NCBI RefSeq assembly: GCF_040939455.1
Contig: NC_134136.1
Span: forward strand, 74,848,001 to 74,912,000
DNA: 64,000 nucleotides
Direction: 5' to 3'
Source: Microcebus murinus
Taxonomy: Eukaryota > Chordata > Mammalia > Primates > Cheirogaleidae
Shown here: positions 45,367-56,929 of the stretch, in pieces
Layout of the letters: every line of letters begins with the position of its first letter
Position numbering within the stretch: the first letter of the stretch is position 1
Notes under the pieces: generated by a model
What the model was told of the DNA's origin: nothing
Database searches by the model: none
The model's input: the letters and a program-made list of their open reading frames with translations, nothing else
Made by a program: the position numbers and the translations under genes

Positions 45367-48300
45367 ATGGCTCAAGACAGAAATCATACCAACAACATCC
45401 AACCCAACAGAATGATCAGTAATCTACCTTACCTATCAGTTCTCTCAATAAATGTGAATGGCTTAAACTCTCCACTCAAGAGACATAGGCTGGCTGAATG
45501 GATAAGAAAATACAGGCCAAGTATATGCTGTCTTCAGGAAACACATCTAACCTGCAAGGATGCATACAGACTAAAAATAAAAGGGTGGACATCAATATTC
45601 CAAGCAAATAGAAGCCAAAAGAAGGCTGGTGTGGCAGTTCTAATTTCAGACGATTTAGTTTTTAAACCAACAAAAGTAGTAAAAGACAAAGAGGGTCATT
45701 ATATAATGGTGAAGGGCACAGTCCAACAAGAAGAGATAACAATTTTAAATATATATGCACCCAACTTAGGTGCACCCAGATTCATAAAGCAAACCTTACT
45801 GGATCTAAGCAAATGGATTAATAGCAACTCCTTAATCGCCGGGGATTTCAACACCCCACTGACGGCACGAGACAGATCCTCCAAACAGAAAATTAATAAA
45901 GAAATAATGGACTTAAACAAAACTCTAGAACAATTGGGTCTGACAGACATCTACAGAACATTCTACCCAAAATCCACTGAATATACGTTCTTCTCATCAG
46001 CTCACAGGACATTCTCTAAGATTGACCATATCCTAGGACACAAAGAAAATCTCAAGAAATTTAAAAAAATAGAAATCATACCATGTACCTTCTCAGATCA
46101 CAGTGGAATAAAACTAGAAATCAACCCTAACAGAAACTCACATTTCTACACAAAAACGTGGAAATTAAACAACCTCCTACTAAATGATTACTTCGTAAAT
46201 GAAGTAATCAAGACAGAAATAAAAAAATTCTATGAAGAAAACGACAATGGAGAGACAAGTTATCAACTCCTCTGGGACACAGCTAAAGCGGTTCTGAAGG
46301 GAAAGTTTATCTCCATAAATGCCTATAACCAAAAGACAAGAATATCACAAATAGATAATCTAATGAAACTACTCAAAGAGCTGGAAAAAGAAGAACAGAC
46401 CAACCCCAAACCCAGCAGAAGAAGTGAAATCAAGAAGATCAAATCAGAACTAAACGAAATTGAAAACAGGAAAGCAATTCAGGAGATTAATAAAACAAAA
46501 AGTTGGTTCTTTGAAAAAATAAACAAAATTGACACGCCATTGGCTAAGCTAACGAAAAGCAGAAAAGAGAAATCTCTAATAAGCTCCATGAGGAATAAAA
46601 AAAGGAGATATCACAACTGATCCCAAAGAGATACAAGATACAATTTATAAATACTACAAAAATCTTTATGCACACAAACTGGAAAATGTGGAGGAAATGG
46701 ACAAATTTCTAGAAACACACAGCCTCCCTAGGCTCAACCAGGAAGAAATAGATTCCCTGAACAGACCAATCTCAACAGCTGAAATAGAAACAGCAATTAA
46801 AAATCTCCCTAAAAAGAAAAGTCCCGGTCCAGATGGCTTCACACACGAATTTTACCATACTTACAAAGAAGAACTAGTACCTATCTTGCAGAAACTATTC
46901 CACAACATCGAGAAGAACGGAAACCTCCCCGACACCTTTATGAAGCGAATATTACTCTGATACCAAAACCAGGAAAGGATGCAACAAAAAAGAAAACTAC
47001 AGACCAATATCCCTAATGAATATAGATGCAAAAATTTTCAACAAAATCTTAGCTAACCGAATCCAGACACTTATCAAAAAAATAATCCACCACAACCAAG
47101 TGGGCTTCATCCCAGGGATGCAGGGATGGTTCAACATACGTAAATCTATAAATGCAATTCACCACATCAACAGAAGCAAAAACAAAGACCACATGATTCT
47201 TCCAATAGATGCAGAAAAAGCTTTTGACAAAATTCAACACCCTTTCATGATACGAACACTGAAGAAAAGAGGCATAGAAGGGTCATACCTAAAAATGATA
47301 CAAGCCATATATGACAGACCCATAGCCAACATCATACTGAATGGAGAAAGATTGAAATCATTCCCACTTAGAACTGGAACCAGACAAGGCTGCCCACTAT
47401 CTCCACTTCTGTTCAACATAGTGCTGGAAGTCTTGGCTACAGCAATCAGACAGGAAAATGGAATCAAAGGTATCCAAATAGGGGCAGAAGAGATCAAACT
47501 TTCGCTGTTTGCTGATGATATTATATTGTATCTAGAAAACCCCAAGGATTCAAGTAAGAAACTCCTGGAACTGTTCGATGAATTTAGTAAAGTCTCAGGA
47601 TACAAAATCAATACACAGAAATCAGAGGCATTCATATACGCCAACAACAATCTAATTGAGAACCAAATCAAAGACTCAATTCCCTTCACAATAGCAACAA
47701 AGAAATTAATGTACCTAGGAATATATTTAACCAAAGAGGTAGAATACCTCTACAGGGAGAACTATGAAACACTGAGGAAGGAAATAGCAGAGGATGTAAA
47801 CAGATGGAAATCCATACCATGCTCGTGGATCGGCAGACTCAATATCATCAAAATGTCTATACTACCCAAACTGATCTACAGATTCAATGCAATACCTATT
47901 AAAATCCCATCAACATTCTTCACAGATATAGAAAAAACAATTTTACGCTTCGTATGGAACCAAAGAAGACCCCGAATATCAAGAGCAATTCTAGGCAACA
48001 AAAACAAAATGGGAGGCATTAATATGCCAGATATCAAACTATACTACAAAGCTGTAGTAATTAAAACAATATGGTATTGGCACAAAAACAGGAATATGGA
48101 CCAGTGGAACAGATGTGAGAATCCTGATATAAAACCATCCTCATATAGCCATCTCATCTTTGACAAAGCAGACAAAAACATACGCTGGGGAAAAGAATCT
48201 CTCTTCAATAAATGGTGCTGGGAAAACTGGATAGCCACCTGTAGAATGCTAATACAGAACCCACACCTTTCACCTCTCACAAAAACCAACTCACGCTGGA

Positions 48301-49241
48301 TAACAGACTTAAACCTAAGATATGAAACTATTAGAACTCTAGAGGAAAAAGTTGGAAACACTCTCCTAGACATCGGCCTGGGCAAAGAGTTTATGAAGAA
48401 GTCCGCAGAGGCAATCACAGCAGCAACAAAAATAAATAAATGGGACATGATCAAACTACAAAGCTTCTGCACAGCCAAAGAAATATTCATGAAAGTAAAC
48501 AGACAACCTACAGAATGGGAGAAAATTTTTGCATCCTATGCATCCGATAAGGGACTGATAACTAGAATATACTTAGAACTCACGAAAATTAGGAAGAAAA
48601 AATCAAATAACCCCATTAAAAAGTGGGCAGAGGACTTGAACAGAAATTTTTCTAAAGAAGACAGAAGAATGGCCAACAAACATATGAAGAAATGCTCAAC
48701 ATCTCTAATCATCAGGGAAATGCATATCAAAACCACAATGAGATATCACTTAACCCCAGTGAGAATGGCCTTTATCAAAAAATCTCCAAACAATAAATGC
48801 TGGCGTGGTTGCGGAGAGAGAGGAACACTCCTACACTGCTGGTGGGACTGCAAACTAGTTCAACCTCTGTGGAAAGCAATATGGAGATACCTTAAAGCGA
48901 TACAACTTAATCTACCATTTGACCCAGCAATCCCATTGCTGGGCATCTACCCAAATGGTCCAGTGACACTCTACAAAAAAGACACCTGCACTCGAATGTT
49001 TATAGCAGCACAATTCATAATTGCAAGGCTGTGGAAACAGCCCAAGTGCCCATCAATCAAAGAATGGATTAATAAAATGTGGTATATGTACACCATGGAG
49101 TACTATTCAGCTCTAAGAAACAATGGTGATATAGCACATTTTATATTTTCCTGGTTAGAGCTGGAACCCATACTACTAAGTGAAGTATCCCAAGAATGGA
49201 AAAACAAGCACCAGATATATTCTCCAGAAAACTGGTATTAA
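45367..49241 (+). pseudogene. L1 ORF2 with three frameshifts, copy 2
   Basis: Open pieces: 45367-46620 (endonuclease, with [20 protein letters not shown] and SDHSG all present), 46688-46960 (KSPGPDGF region) and 47016-49241 (RT with FADD at 47508-47519, thumb, Cys-rich motif, C-terminus). Against copy 1 there is +1 A near 46600, -1 T near 46937 and -1 A near 46990, all in homopolymer runs. The last piece alone is 741 codons and starts at an in-frame ATG inside the RT domain. Confidence 0.9.
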
Positions 49242-49483
49242 CTGAGTAGCACCTAAGTGGACACATAGGTACTACAGTAATAGGGTATTGGGCAGGGGGG
49301 AGGGGGGAGGGGGGAGGGGGGTGGGTATATACATACATAATGAGTGAGATGTGCACCATCTGGGGGATGGTCATGATGGAGACTCAGACTTTTGGGGGGA
49401 GGGTGAGAAATGGGCATTTATTGAAACCTTAAAATCTGTACCCCCATAATATGCCAAAATAAAAAAAAAATTAAAAAAAAAAA
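49242..49483 (+). other. L1 3'UTR with expanded G-tract, copy 2
   Basis: Holds a longer G-run array than copy 1 (about 49294-49322: four GGGGGG blocks separated by single A's), a second G-tract near 49395, the terminal CCTTAAAATCTGTACCCCC block and the A-tail. Suited to G-quadruplex formation. Confidence 0.75.
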
Positions 49484-49500
49484 AAGATCATATGCTATCC

Positions 49501-49910
49501 TATCAGGCTTGTTATAACCAAATCACAGACAATAACAAGTGTTAATGAATACTTGGAGATATATGCAACAACATGAATATATTTCAAATGCATTATGCTG
49601 AGATTTTAAAGAAGCCAGATTTAAAAGACTACTATAATATTTCATTATTAGAACATCTCAAAAAGACAACTTTATAGATATGTATAACAGATCAGTGATT
49701 TCCAAAGGTTGGGATGGGGATGAGGAAAAATTTGATTATAAGGGGTACAAAAGGAAATTTTGAGGATAATACAATGATTTCACATCCTGATTTTGTGGTA
49801 GTTACATGATTGCATGCATTTGTCAAAAGAAACGGTACTGTTCATTAAAAAGCTGACTTTCAGTGAAGGTAAGTTGTACTGTAATTAAACTAACTTACCA
49901 AGACAGAAAA
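49501..49910 (+). mobile_element. Ancient L1, 3' end after the full-length insertion
   Basis: Sequence resumes the ancient L1 and runs through a typical L1M 3' end (TGATTTCCAAAGGTTGGGAT; GGTAGTTACATGATTGCATG; TTAAAAAGCTGACTTTCAGT). With 38840-42948 it makes a single old element split by the later L1s. Confidence 0.65.
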
Positions 49911-50588
49911 AGAATGAAAAGAAAGAAAGGAAAATAATGAAACAAAGAAAGCCCAATAGAAAAAACAATAAAGGTATACAAGTATAGGCTATTCACAATA
50001 ATTAAATTGTAAGTATATAATAAAAATATGAGAAAACGTACAACTTTTTAGTAGTAAGATACATTTACATTTGATTATAAAAGTAAATGACCAATTTTAA
50101 TCGTCAAATTGACAAAACTATATTTAAAAACTGATATTCACTGCTATTAATTGTATAGGACTATGAGGGCTTTGTACTGAAGAAGAAATTAAGTATTTCA
50201 ATTAAACAAGCCAAAAGCTCAAAGTTAAGTTAAAAAAACACACGCACAATGAATATGAAAAATTTTAAAAAGTAGGCTGTAATAATTAAAATCATTGAAT
50301 GAAACTCAATTATTTAACTCAAAGCTCAGCAATTGAACAATCTGATGCTAAAAAAATAAGTCAATAGAATATAAAACACAGAATCACAATGAAGTACATA
50401 GAAATATTTATGTTATGATAAACTAAGCATTCCCTATCCATAGGGAAACAAAATAGTTCTGGGGAAATTGATTAAATAAAATTGAAAAATAATATAAAAT
50501 TACGACCCTGCCTCATACTATATACCAAAATGAATTTCTCATGAAGAAAATAATTATGAAATGAAATGACTAATTAAAATATAGAAGA
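49911..50588. other. AT-rich stretch, no feature recognised
   Basis: A-rich sequence with many short homopolymers. No open frame or named repeat. Confidence 0.5.
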
Positions 50589-52305
50589 TCACATTTTATT
50601 AATCCATTCATGAATTGATGGGCACTTGGGTTGTTTCCACAACTTGGGTTGTTTCCACAATTTTGCAATTGTGAATTGTTCTACAATAAACATATTAGTG
50701 AAGGTGTATTTTTTATAGAATGTCTTTTTTTTTCCTTTGGGCAGATGCCCAGTAATGGAATTGCTGAATCAAATGGTAGTTCCATTTGCATCTCTTTGAG
50801 GTATATCCATATTGCTTTCCACAGAGGTTGAACTAGTTTGCAGTCCCACCAGCAGTGTAGGAGTGTTCCTATGTCTCCACATCCACGCCAACATTTATTG
50901 TTTGGGGACTTTTTGATAAAGGCCATTCTCATTGGAGTTAAGTGATATCTCATTGTGGTTTTGATTTGCATTTCCCTGATGATTAGAGATATTGAACATT
51001 TTTTCATATGTTTGTTGGCCTTTATTTTGTCTTCTTTTGAGAAGTTTCTGTTCATGTCCTTTGCCCATTTTTTGATAGGGTTGTTTGATTTTTCCTTGCT
51101 GATTTTCCTGAGTTCAAAATAGGTTCTAGTTATCAGCCCTTTATTGGATGTGTAGCTTGCGAAAATTTTCTCCCATTCTGTGGGGTGTCTGCTCTCTTGA
51201 CAGTTTCTTTGGCTGTGCAGAAGCTTTTTACTTTTATCAGGTCCCATTTATTTATTTTTGTTGCTGCTGTGATTGCCTTTGTGGTCTACTTTTTTATGTG
51301 ATTTTTTTTTTATTTCAGCATATTATGGGGGTACAAAATCAAGGTTTCAATAATGCCCTTGCCCACGTCCCCCCACAAGTCTGAGCTTCTAGCATTACCA
51401 TCCCCCAGACAGTGCACATCTCACTCATTATGTATGTATATGCCCCCCCTCCCCCCTCCCACCTGCCCAATACCCTATTACTGTGGTTCCTATGGGTTCA
51501 CTTAGGTGCTGCTCAGTTAATACCAGTTTGCTGGTGAGTATATGTGTTGCTTGTTTTTCCATTCTTGGGATACTTCTTTTAGTAGTATGGGTTCCAGCTC
51601 TAACCAGGAAAATACAAGATGTACTATATCATCATTGTTTCTTAGAGCTGAATAGTACTCCATGGTATACATATACCACATTTTATTAATCCACTCGTGA
51701 ATTTATGGGCACTTGGGTTGTTTCCACAGCTTTGCAATTATGCAATTATGGGTCTTCTTCATAAATTCTTTTCCTAGGCCAATGTCTAGAAGAGTATTTC
51801 CAACGTTTTCTTCTAGAATTCTAATAGTTTCACACCTAAGGTTCAAGTCTGTTACCCAGGGTGAGTTGATTTTTGTGAGAGGTAAAAGGTGTGGGTCTTG
51901 TTTCAGTCTTCTACATGTGGCTATCCGTTTTCCTGATTAATAAAATGTGGTATATGTATACCATGGAGTACTATTCAGCTTTAAGAAACAATGATGATAT
52001 AGCACACTTATATGTTCCTGGAGAGAGCTGGAACCCATTCTACTAAGTGAAGTATCTCAAGAATGGAAAAACAATGGGTCAACACCTCAGTGAACATATA
52101 GGAATAACATTTATTGGGTGTTGGGCAGGTAGGAGGAGGGAGGAGGGGATGAGTATATACAAACACAATGAGTGAGATGTGCAACATTTGGGGGATAGTC
52201 ATGCTTGAGGCTCTGTCTCGAGGAGGGCGGGGGGGCATGGGCAATATACGTAACCTTAACACTTGTACCCCCATAATACGCTAAAATAAAATTGAAAAAT
52301 AAAAA
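50589..52305. mobile_element. 5'-inverted L1 carrying a nested minus-strand L1
   Basis: Host L1: minus-strand ORF2 from 50589 to about 51290 and again from about 51748 to 51935, then plus-strand 51936-52305 ending in an A-rich tail (twin-primed). The frame 50681-51247 holds the Cys-rich motif [17 protein letters not shown]. Nested inside, about 51291-51747, is a minus-strand L1 3' end that starts with T-runs. The host reads GGTCTACTT before it and GGTCTTCTT after it, probably its TSD. An 18-bp tandem duplication lies at about 50626-50661. Confidence 0.75.
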
Positions 52306-52309
52306 CAAA

Positions 52310-52925
52310 CAAAAAAGCCAGTTGTGTATCTATTTGTAATTTAATTTGAATACTTCTGATTTATACATATGTCTGTTCTTTGGATTTTTCATTGAACCAG
52401 TTTTAACATCAGGCTGGTTCCCTTAGTAAATGATGAATTAAATAATATATTTAATGTATACTCATTTTATATCTAAATGAGAGTCAGGATGTTACCTTTT
52501 GTGAAAATTATCATCTAGCAGTGTTGGAGGTCTTCCACTGAGATGCTCATATGAATAGATTCATCTGACAGAGGCAGGTAAACTCCATCAACAGAAATGG
52601 TATACTTCATGGGCTTAACACCAGACACATCCATTCTTCATTTTTAGAGGTGAATTCAAAATGACAATACAACTTTGATTACTCCTTGCTTTTCTAATTT
52701 TAATTTTATTTCTACTAATTTTGTATTTTGTTTTTGATTTTGATTTATTTATGCCTGACAAGTGTTTCCTAACTAGCAACAGCAATGACTGAGAATTTGG
52801 TTTATGGTCTGGCCATTTGGTGATTTCTGTAAACAAATTATTGGATTACAGAGATCTATTCTCTAAGTGACTTGCTAGTCTTTTTTATGTTTGTTTGTAT
52901 GTCTACTTGATTAACTTAAGCTAAA
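52310..52925. other. Non-coding stretch, no feature recognised
   Basis: No named repeat or gene is recognised. The minus-strand frame 52615-52836 lacks motifs. Confidence 0.45.
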
Positions 52926-52929
52926 CCAA

Positions 52930-53165
52930 GGTCAGAGAGAGAGAGATCCAAAGACGCTACATTGCTGGCTTTGAAGATAGGGGAAGGAACCACAAGCCAA
53001 GGAATATAGGTGGCCTCTAGAAGCTGGGAAAGGCAGAGATGCATTTTCTCCTAGAACATCCAGAAGGAATGTACTCTCTTGATTTTGACCCTTAATAACA
53101 ATTTCAGACTTCTGACTTTCAAAAGTATAAAATAATAAATTTGTGTTATTTTAAGCTACAAAAAA
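52930..53165 (+). mobile_element. MaLR-type LTR, 3' half
   Basis: CAAGCCAAGGAATATAGGTG, GGCCTCTAGAAGCTGGGAAA and the terminal ATAAATTTGTGTTATTTTAAG tail are in the order expected of the 3' part of MLT1-group LTRs. No other LTR is nearby. Confidence 0.6.
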
Positions 53166-53177
53166 ATTTAGAAGATC

Positions 53178-53360
53178 ATTATTTTTAAATTTTTATTTAT
53201 TTACTTATTTTGAGACAGTCTCACTCCATTGTCAAGGCTTGAGTGAGTGCCATGGTGTCAGCCTAGCTCACAGAAACCTCAAATTCCTAGGCTCAAGCAA
53301 TCCTCCCACCTTGGCCTCCCAGAGTGTTAGGATTACAGGCATGAGCCACCGTGCCTGGCC
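53178..53360 (-). mobile_element. Alu monomer-sized copy joining right and left arm sequence
   Basis: From the 3' side: T-rich tail, GAGACAGTCTCACTCCATTG, a right-arm block with GAGTGAGTGCCATGGTGTCA (lemur type), then directly CAGAGTGTTAGGATTACAGG and GAGCCACCGTGCCTGGCC of the left arm. The middle of the dimer is missing, probably by recombination between the two arms or deletion. The frame 53239-53421 is a shadow. Confidence 0.8.
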
Positions 53361-53591
53361 GAAGATCATTATTTTAATAGAGCACTTTCTCCTTATCCTA
53401 AATGTATTGCCATTTTTCTAAAGCAATCATGATCTAAATATACATTCCCCCTCAAAACATTATTTCATTATTTTAACAATGAGGTCTTATTTGACAGAAG
53501 TTGTTTTTTTTGTTTTGTTTTGTTTTGTTTTTGCTACAAATTCAGACATGAAAAGAATAGTATTTCAAACACACACCGAGGAATCATAAAT

Positions 53592-55095
53592 GATGATTAA
53601 TACCAATTTGCTGGTGAGTACATATGGTGCTTGTTTTTCCATTCTTCACTTAGTAGATAGTAGATCTTCACTTAGTAGATACTTCACTTAGTAGTATGGG
53701 TTCCACCTGTATCCAGGAATATACAAGATGTGCTATATCACCATTGTTTCTTTTTCCCCCTTTTTTCCATTTTATTTCATCATATTATGGAGGTACAAAT
53801 ATTGTTAGGGTTACAAATATTGCCCCTGCCTCCCCTCCCTTCCCCTGATGTGTCCAATCACTGGGTGGTGTCCACCACACACGTTATGTAAGCATACACC
53901 CCTTTCCTCTTCCCCTCTCCCGCCTGCCCACCACCTGATAAACAGATGGAAAAATCTACCTTGTTCGTGGATTGGTAGAATCAATATAGTTAAAATGTCA
54001 ATATTACCTAAAGTGATCTACAGAATCAATGCAATCCCCATCAAAATACCATCAGCATTCTTTACAGATCTAGAAAAAATAATTCTTCACTTCGTATGGA
54101 ACCAGAAAAAACCTCATATAGCCAAAGAAATCTTAAATAAAAAGAACAAACTGGGAGGCATGTCTTCCTGACTTCAAGCTATACTATAAAGCAATAATAG
54201 TTAAACCAGCCTGGAACTAGCACAAGAACAGAAGCATGGATATCTGGAATAGATCTGAGATGGCAGAGATGAAACCATCAGTATACGGTAATCTAATCTT
54301 TGACAAAGCTGACAAAAATATACATTGGGGAAAAGAATCTCTCTTCAATAAATGGTGCTGGGAAAACTGGTTAGCTACATGGAAAAGAGTGAATCAGGAT
54401 CCCTATATCTCACCTCTTACAAAAATTCACTCAAGATAGATAACAGACTTAAACTTAAGGCATGAAACCTTAAGAATCCTAGAAGATGTAGGGAAAACCC
54501 TATCAGACATTGGCCTAGGTAAAGAATCACCATTGTTTCTTAAAGCTGAGTAGTATTCCATGGTATACATATACCACATTTTATTAATCCAGTCATGAAT
54601 TGATGGGCACTTGGGTTGTTTCCACAGCTTTGCAATTGTGAATTGTGCTGATATAAACATTCAAGTGCAGGTGTGTTTTAAATAAAGTGACTTTTGATCT
54701 TTTGGGTAGATGCCCAGTAGTGGAATTGCTGGATCAAATGGTAGATCTACTTGTATCGCTTTGAGGTATCTCCATATTGCTCTCCACAGAGGTTGAACTA
54801 GTTTGCAGTCCCACCAGTAGTGTAGGAGTGTTCTTATCTCTCGACATCCACGCCAACATTTGTTGTTTGGGGACTTTTTGATAAAGGCCATTCTCATTGG
54901 AGTTAAGTGATATCTCATTGTGGTTTTGATTTGCATTTCCCTGATGATAGAGATGTTGAACATTTTTTCATATGTTTGTTGGCCTTATTCTGTCTTCTTT
55001 TGAGAAGTTTCTGTTCATGTCCTTTGCCCATTTTTTGATAGGGTTATTTGATTTTTTTCTTGCTGATTTCCCTGAGTTCCAAATAGATTCTAGTA
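53592..55095 (-). mobile_element. L1 fragment (ORF2 C-terminal), host of a nested L1
   Basis: Minus-strand L1 at 53592-53752, resumed at 54526 and running to about 55095. It contains the ORF2 C-terminal part (54661-54963 with [17 protein letters not shown], in which the usual second Cys and a His are changed). Its 3'UTR is absent on the left. Near 53646-53697 a CTTCACTTAGTAG unit occurs three times. Confidence 0.75.
53753..54525. mobile_element. Nested 5'-inverted L1 with 16-bp TSD
   Basis: ATCACCATTGTTTCTT lies at 53737-53752 and 54526-54541. The insert begins with T-runs and a minus-strand L1 3'UTR (to about 53935, same type as 6288-6480), then switches to plus-strand ORF2 sequence (53938-54525; frames 53848-54171 and 54236-54439). 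Viewed from its 3' end this is a twin-primed L1 in minus orientation. Confidence 0.88.
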
Positions 55096-55269
55096 TTGTT
55101 TATTTTTAATTAATAAATAATTATCTCATTTATGCATGTCACTGCCAGAGATAAATGAGATGCAGGTCCTGTCTTTAAGGAATGCACAGTTACTATAGAA
55201 GACCAACTTATGATAAATGTCGTATAGAATGGCAGGCACAATAATGAGGTAGGCTGTGAACGTGATGGT

Positions 55270-55405
55270 TTACAGCATGCGTTTTGAAGTCATGCAGATC
55301 TGGGATTTTTTGTCCTAGTTGGGTGATATTGAGTAATTTTCTTAACTTCTATTTGCTTCTCCTTCATTATCCGTAAAATGATGATAAAACAGTACTTCTC
55401 ACAAG
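55270..55405 (+). mobile_element. MIR-family SINE relic
   Basis: CATGCAGATCTGGGATTTTT, TGGGTGATATTGAGTAATTT and ATCCGTAAAATGATGATAAA follow the MIR order (expressed sequence 'GGGTGACCTTGGGCAAGT... ATCTGTAAAATGG'). The tail is lost. Confidence 0.55.
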
Positions 55406-55493
55406 TTATTGCTGAATTATTTTTATTACGATGGAAGTGAAATTCACAATATATTGGAGGTACAAGGACAAAATCATCAATTCTTCCTAGGGC

Positions 55494-55865
55494 TGTTGCA
55501 GCAAGTGTACAGCTAGTGTTATAGCTCTTGACTGGGGAAAGAACCGAGTGGCACACGAAGAGTCGGAGAACAGCCTTTATTCCTCCCCAGCAGGCTCAGC
55601 ACACCTAGTGTTACAGCTCTCTTCCTGTCTTCCAATCTTCTGACCCTTCTGCCCCCTCCTTGTTCTCCTCCTGCTTTTATACCCTTGGTAGGGCTTAAAA
55701 AGCGTTCAATCAACTACAAGCTTTAGCATCCAATCAAAATCAAGCTTTAACATCCAATCGAAAAAAAGTTTTAACATCCAATCAAAAACAGTGGGATTCA
55801 AAAATTACCCAATTGGGATCACGCAAGCAGTGTGGCCGGAAACAGCCAGCGGCACGTGGGCCTAG
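55494..55865 (-). mobile_element. ERV 3' LTR, U3 start missing
   Basis: Matches the 5' LTR from its AACA end to about 55865, where gag sequence begins. On the sense strand: three diverged AACATCCAATC-bearing units (antisense, 55717-55784), TATA box GGGTATAAAAGC (55673-55684), polyadenylation signal AATAAA (antisense 55576-55581), end ...AACA. It has about 30 bp (AATTACCCAATTGGGATCAC region) not found in the 5' LTR. Confidence 0.85.
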
Positions 55866-56600
55866 GGGTCAATAGGTGTGTATGTCCTGTATGCCTCAAA
55901 GAGGCACTCGTAGAAGTCATGCGGTGACTCCTCTGGCTTCTGAGTAATTAGGGCAACCTTGTTCACGTTCGTCGGCTTTTTGGCCCCTTCCCACACTCCT
56001 TGGAAAAGAGCCTCTCGGTACCACTTGAGTGCTGCTTGTCCTTCTGGTGCATTGAAATCCCACTCTGGGTTGGTCTCAGGCACCGCTCATGATATCCATT
56101 ATTCCATATCCAGGGTGCCCACTGGCGCCCGTTCCTGCAGCCACTTCTGAGTTCCAATCATGATCCGACACCGCTCTTCGGTACTGAAGAGAGTCAGCAG
56201 GAGTTGCTGACAATCTTCCCATGTGGGACGGTGAGTCTGGAAGATAGACTCCAGTAGGTCGATGAGGGCGTGTAGTTTGTCTGAGTAGGATGGGGTATGG
56301 TGTTTCCAATTCAATAGATCAGTGGTGGAGAAAGGCTGATAATACAGGGCAGGTTGCCCTGGCTGCATGGTTCCATCATCCAGAACCTGCAGTGGACCTC
56401 ACACTTCACACAGAGGCATCTGGAAGGCTGGGGCAGACTGCAACCCACAGACAAGTGGTGGAGATGCCAGCAGTGGAGAAACCAATGGTGGTGGAGTGTT
56501 GGATGCAGTCCCAGTCACCACTCTCCATACTGAATGCATGAAACTTATCAGCATGCACCTTACAACTGTTGGCTTGGATTCGGACCCTCCCATGTTTCAA
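55862..56600 (-). pseudogene. ERV gag fragment (proline-rich segment and capsid), frameshifted, fused to LTR
   Basis: Retroviral structural polyprotein relic. Minus-strand frames: 56399-56593 is proline-rich (TPPPLVSPLLASPPL), resembling the region before capsid. 56099-56368 has a PFSTTDLLNWK start and PTWEDCQQLL, capsid N-terminal features of gammaretrovirus-like Gag. 55862-56083 has ESPHDFYECLFEAYRTYTP, the major homology region and following helix. The capsid halves lie in different frames. The frame ends at a stop formed where gag meets LTR sequence. Nucleocapsid, protease, pol and env are absent. The matrix region was not recognised with confidence. Confidence 0.8.
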
Positions 56601-56929
56601 TTGATTTAACCAGCACTCCTGTTCCCTACACCGCCCAACAACACTCCTTTTCTGAACCTTGTCCCTGCCCAGACTGTGGTCCCTTCTCTGGCCCCTCCCC
56701 TTTCTAGACAAGGGGTAGCAGTTTCTCTCAGGTGTCTGCCTCTGTGTCCCTCGAGAGAACTTCAGCACGTCTTGGCAATCGCCGTTATGCCGACATCACC
56801 ACAGAACCCCAGATTAGGACCTACTCAAACCCTATAGTTGAAGATGTGCGGCTACCGAGACAATAACTGCAAGCAGTCACTGTTCCCTCCACTCACATTC
56901 ACTCAGAGGTTACACATTCCCTCCTCTGG

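Larger units (their letters stand above)
42932..49500 (+). mobile_element. Full-length L1, copy 2 (several lesions), with 17-bp TSD
   Basis: L1 body 42949-49483, flanked by AAGATCATATGCTATCC at 42932-42948 and 49484-49500. Same organisation as copy 1: 5'UTR to 44365, ORF1 44366 to about 45330, ORF2 45367-49241, 3'UTR and A-tail to 49483. ORF1 has two nonsense changes and ORF2 three 1-bp indels, so it is inactive although structurally complete. It is very similar to copy 1 and the two form an 18.5-kb-spaced direct repeat. Confidence 0.97.

Noticed and set aside
47234..47734. 166-codon antisense frame, repeated at 28758-29258
   Set aside because: A mirror of the conserved ORF2 RT region. It recurs only because the sense strand is L1 coding sequence.
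55290..55713. Two minus-strand ORFs near the ERV as a host gene
   Set aside because: One overlaps a MIR relic and the LTR edge, the other lies wholly within the 3' LTR. No conserved motif.
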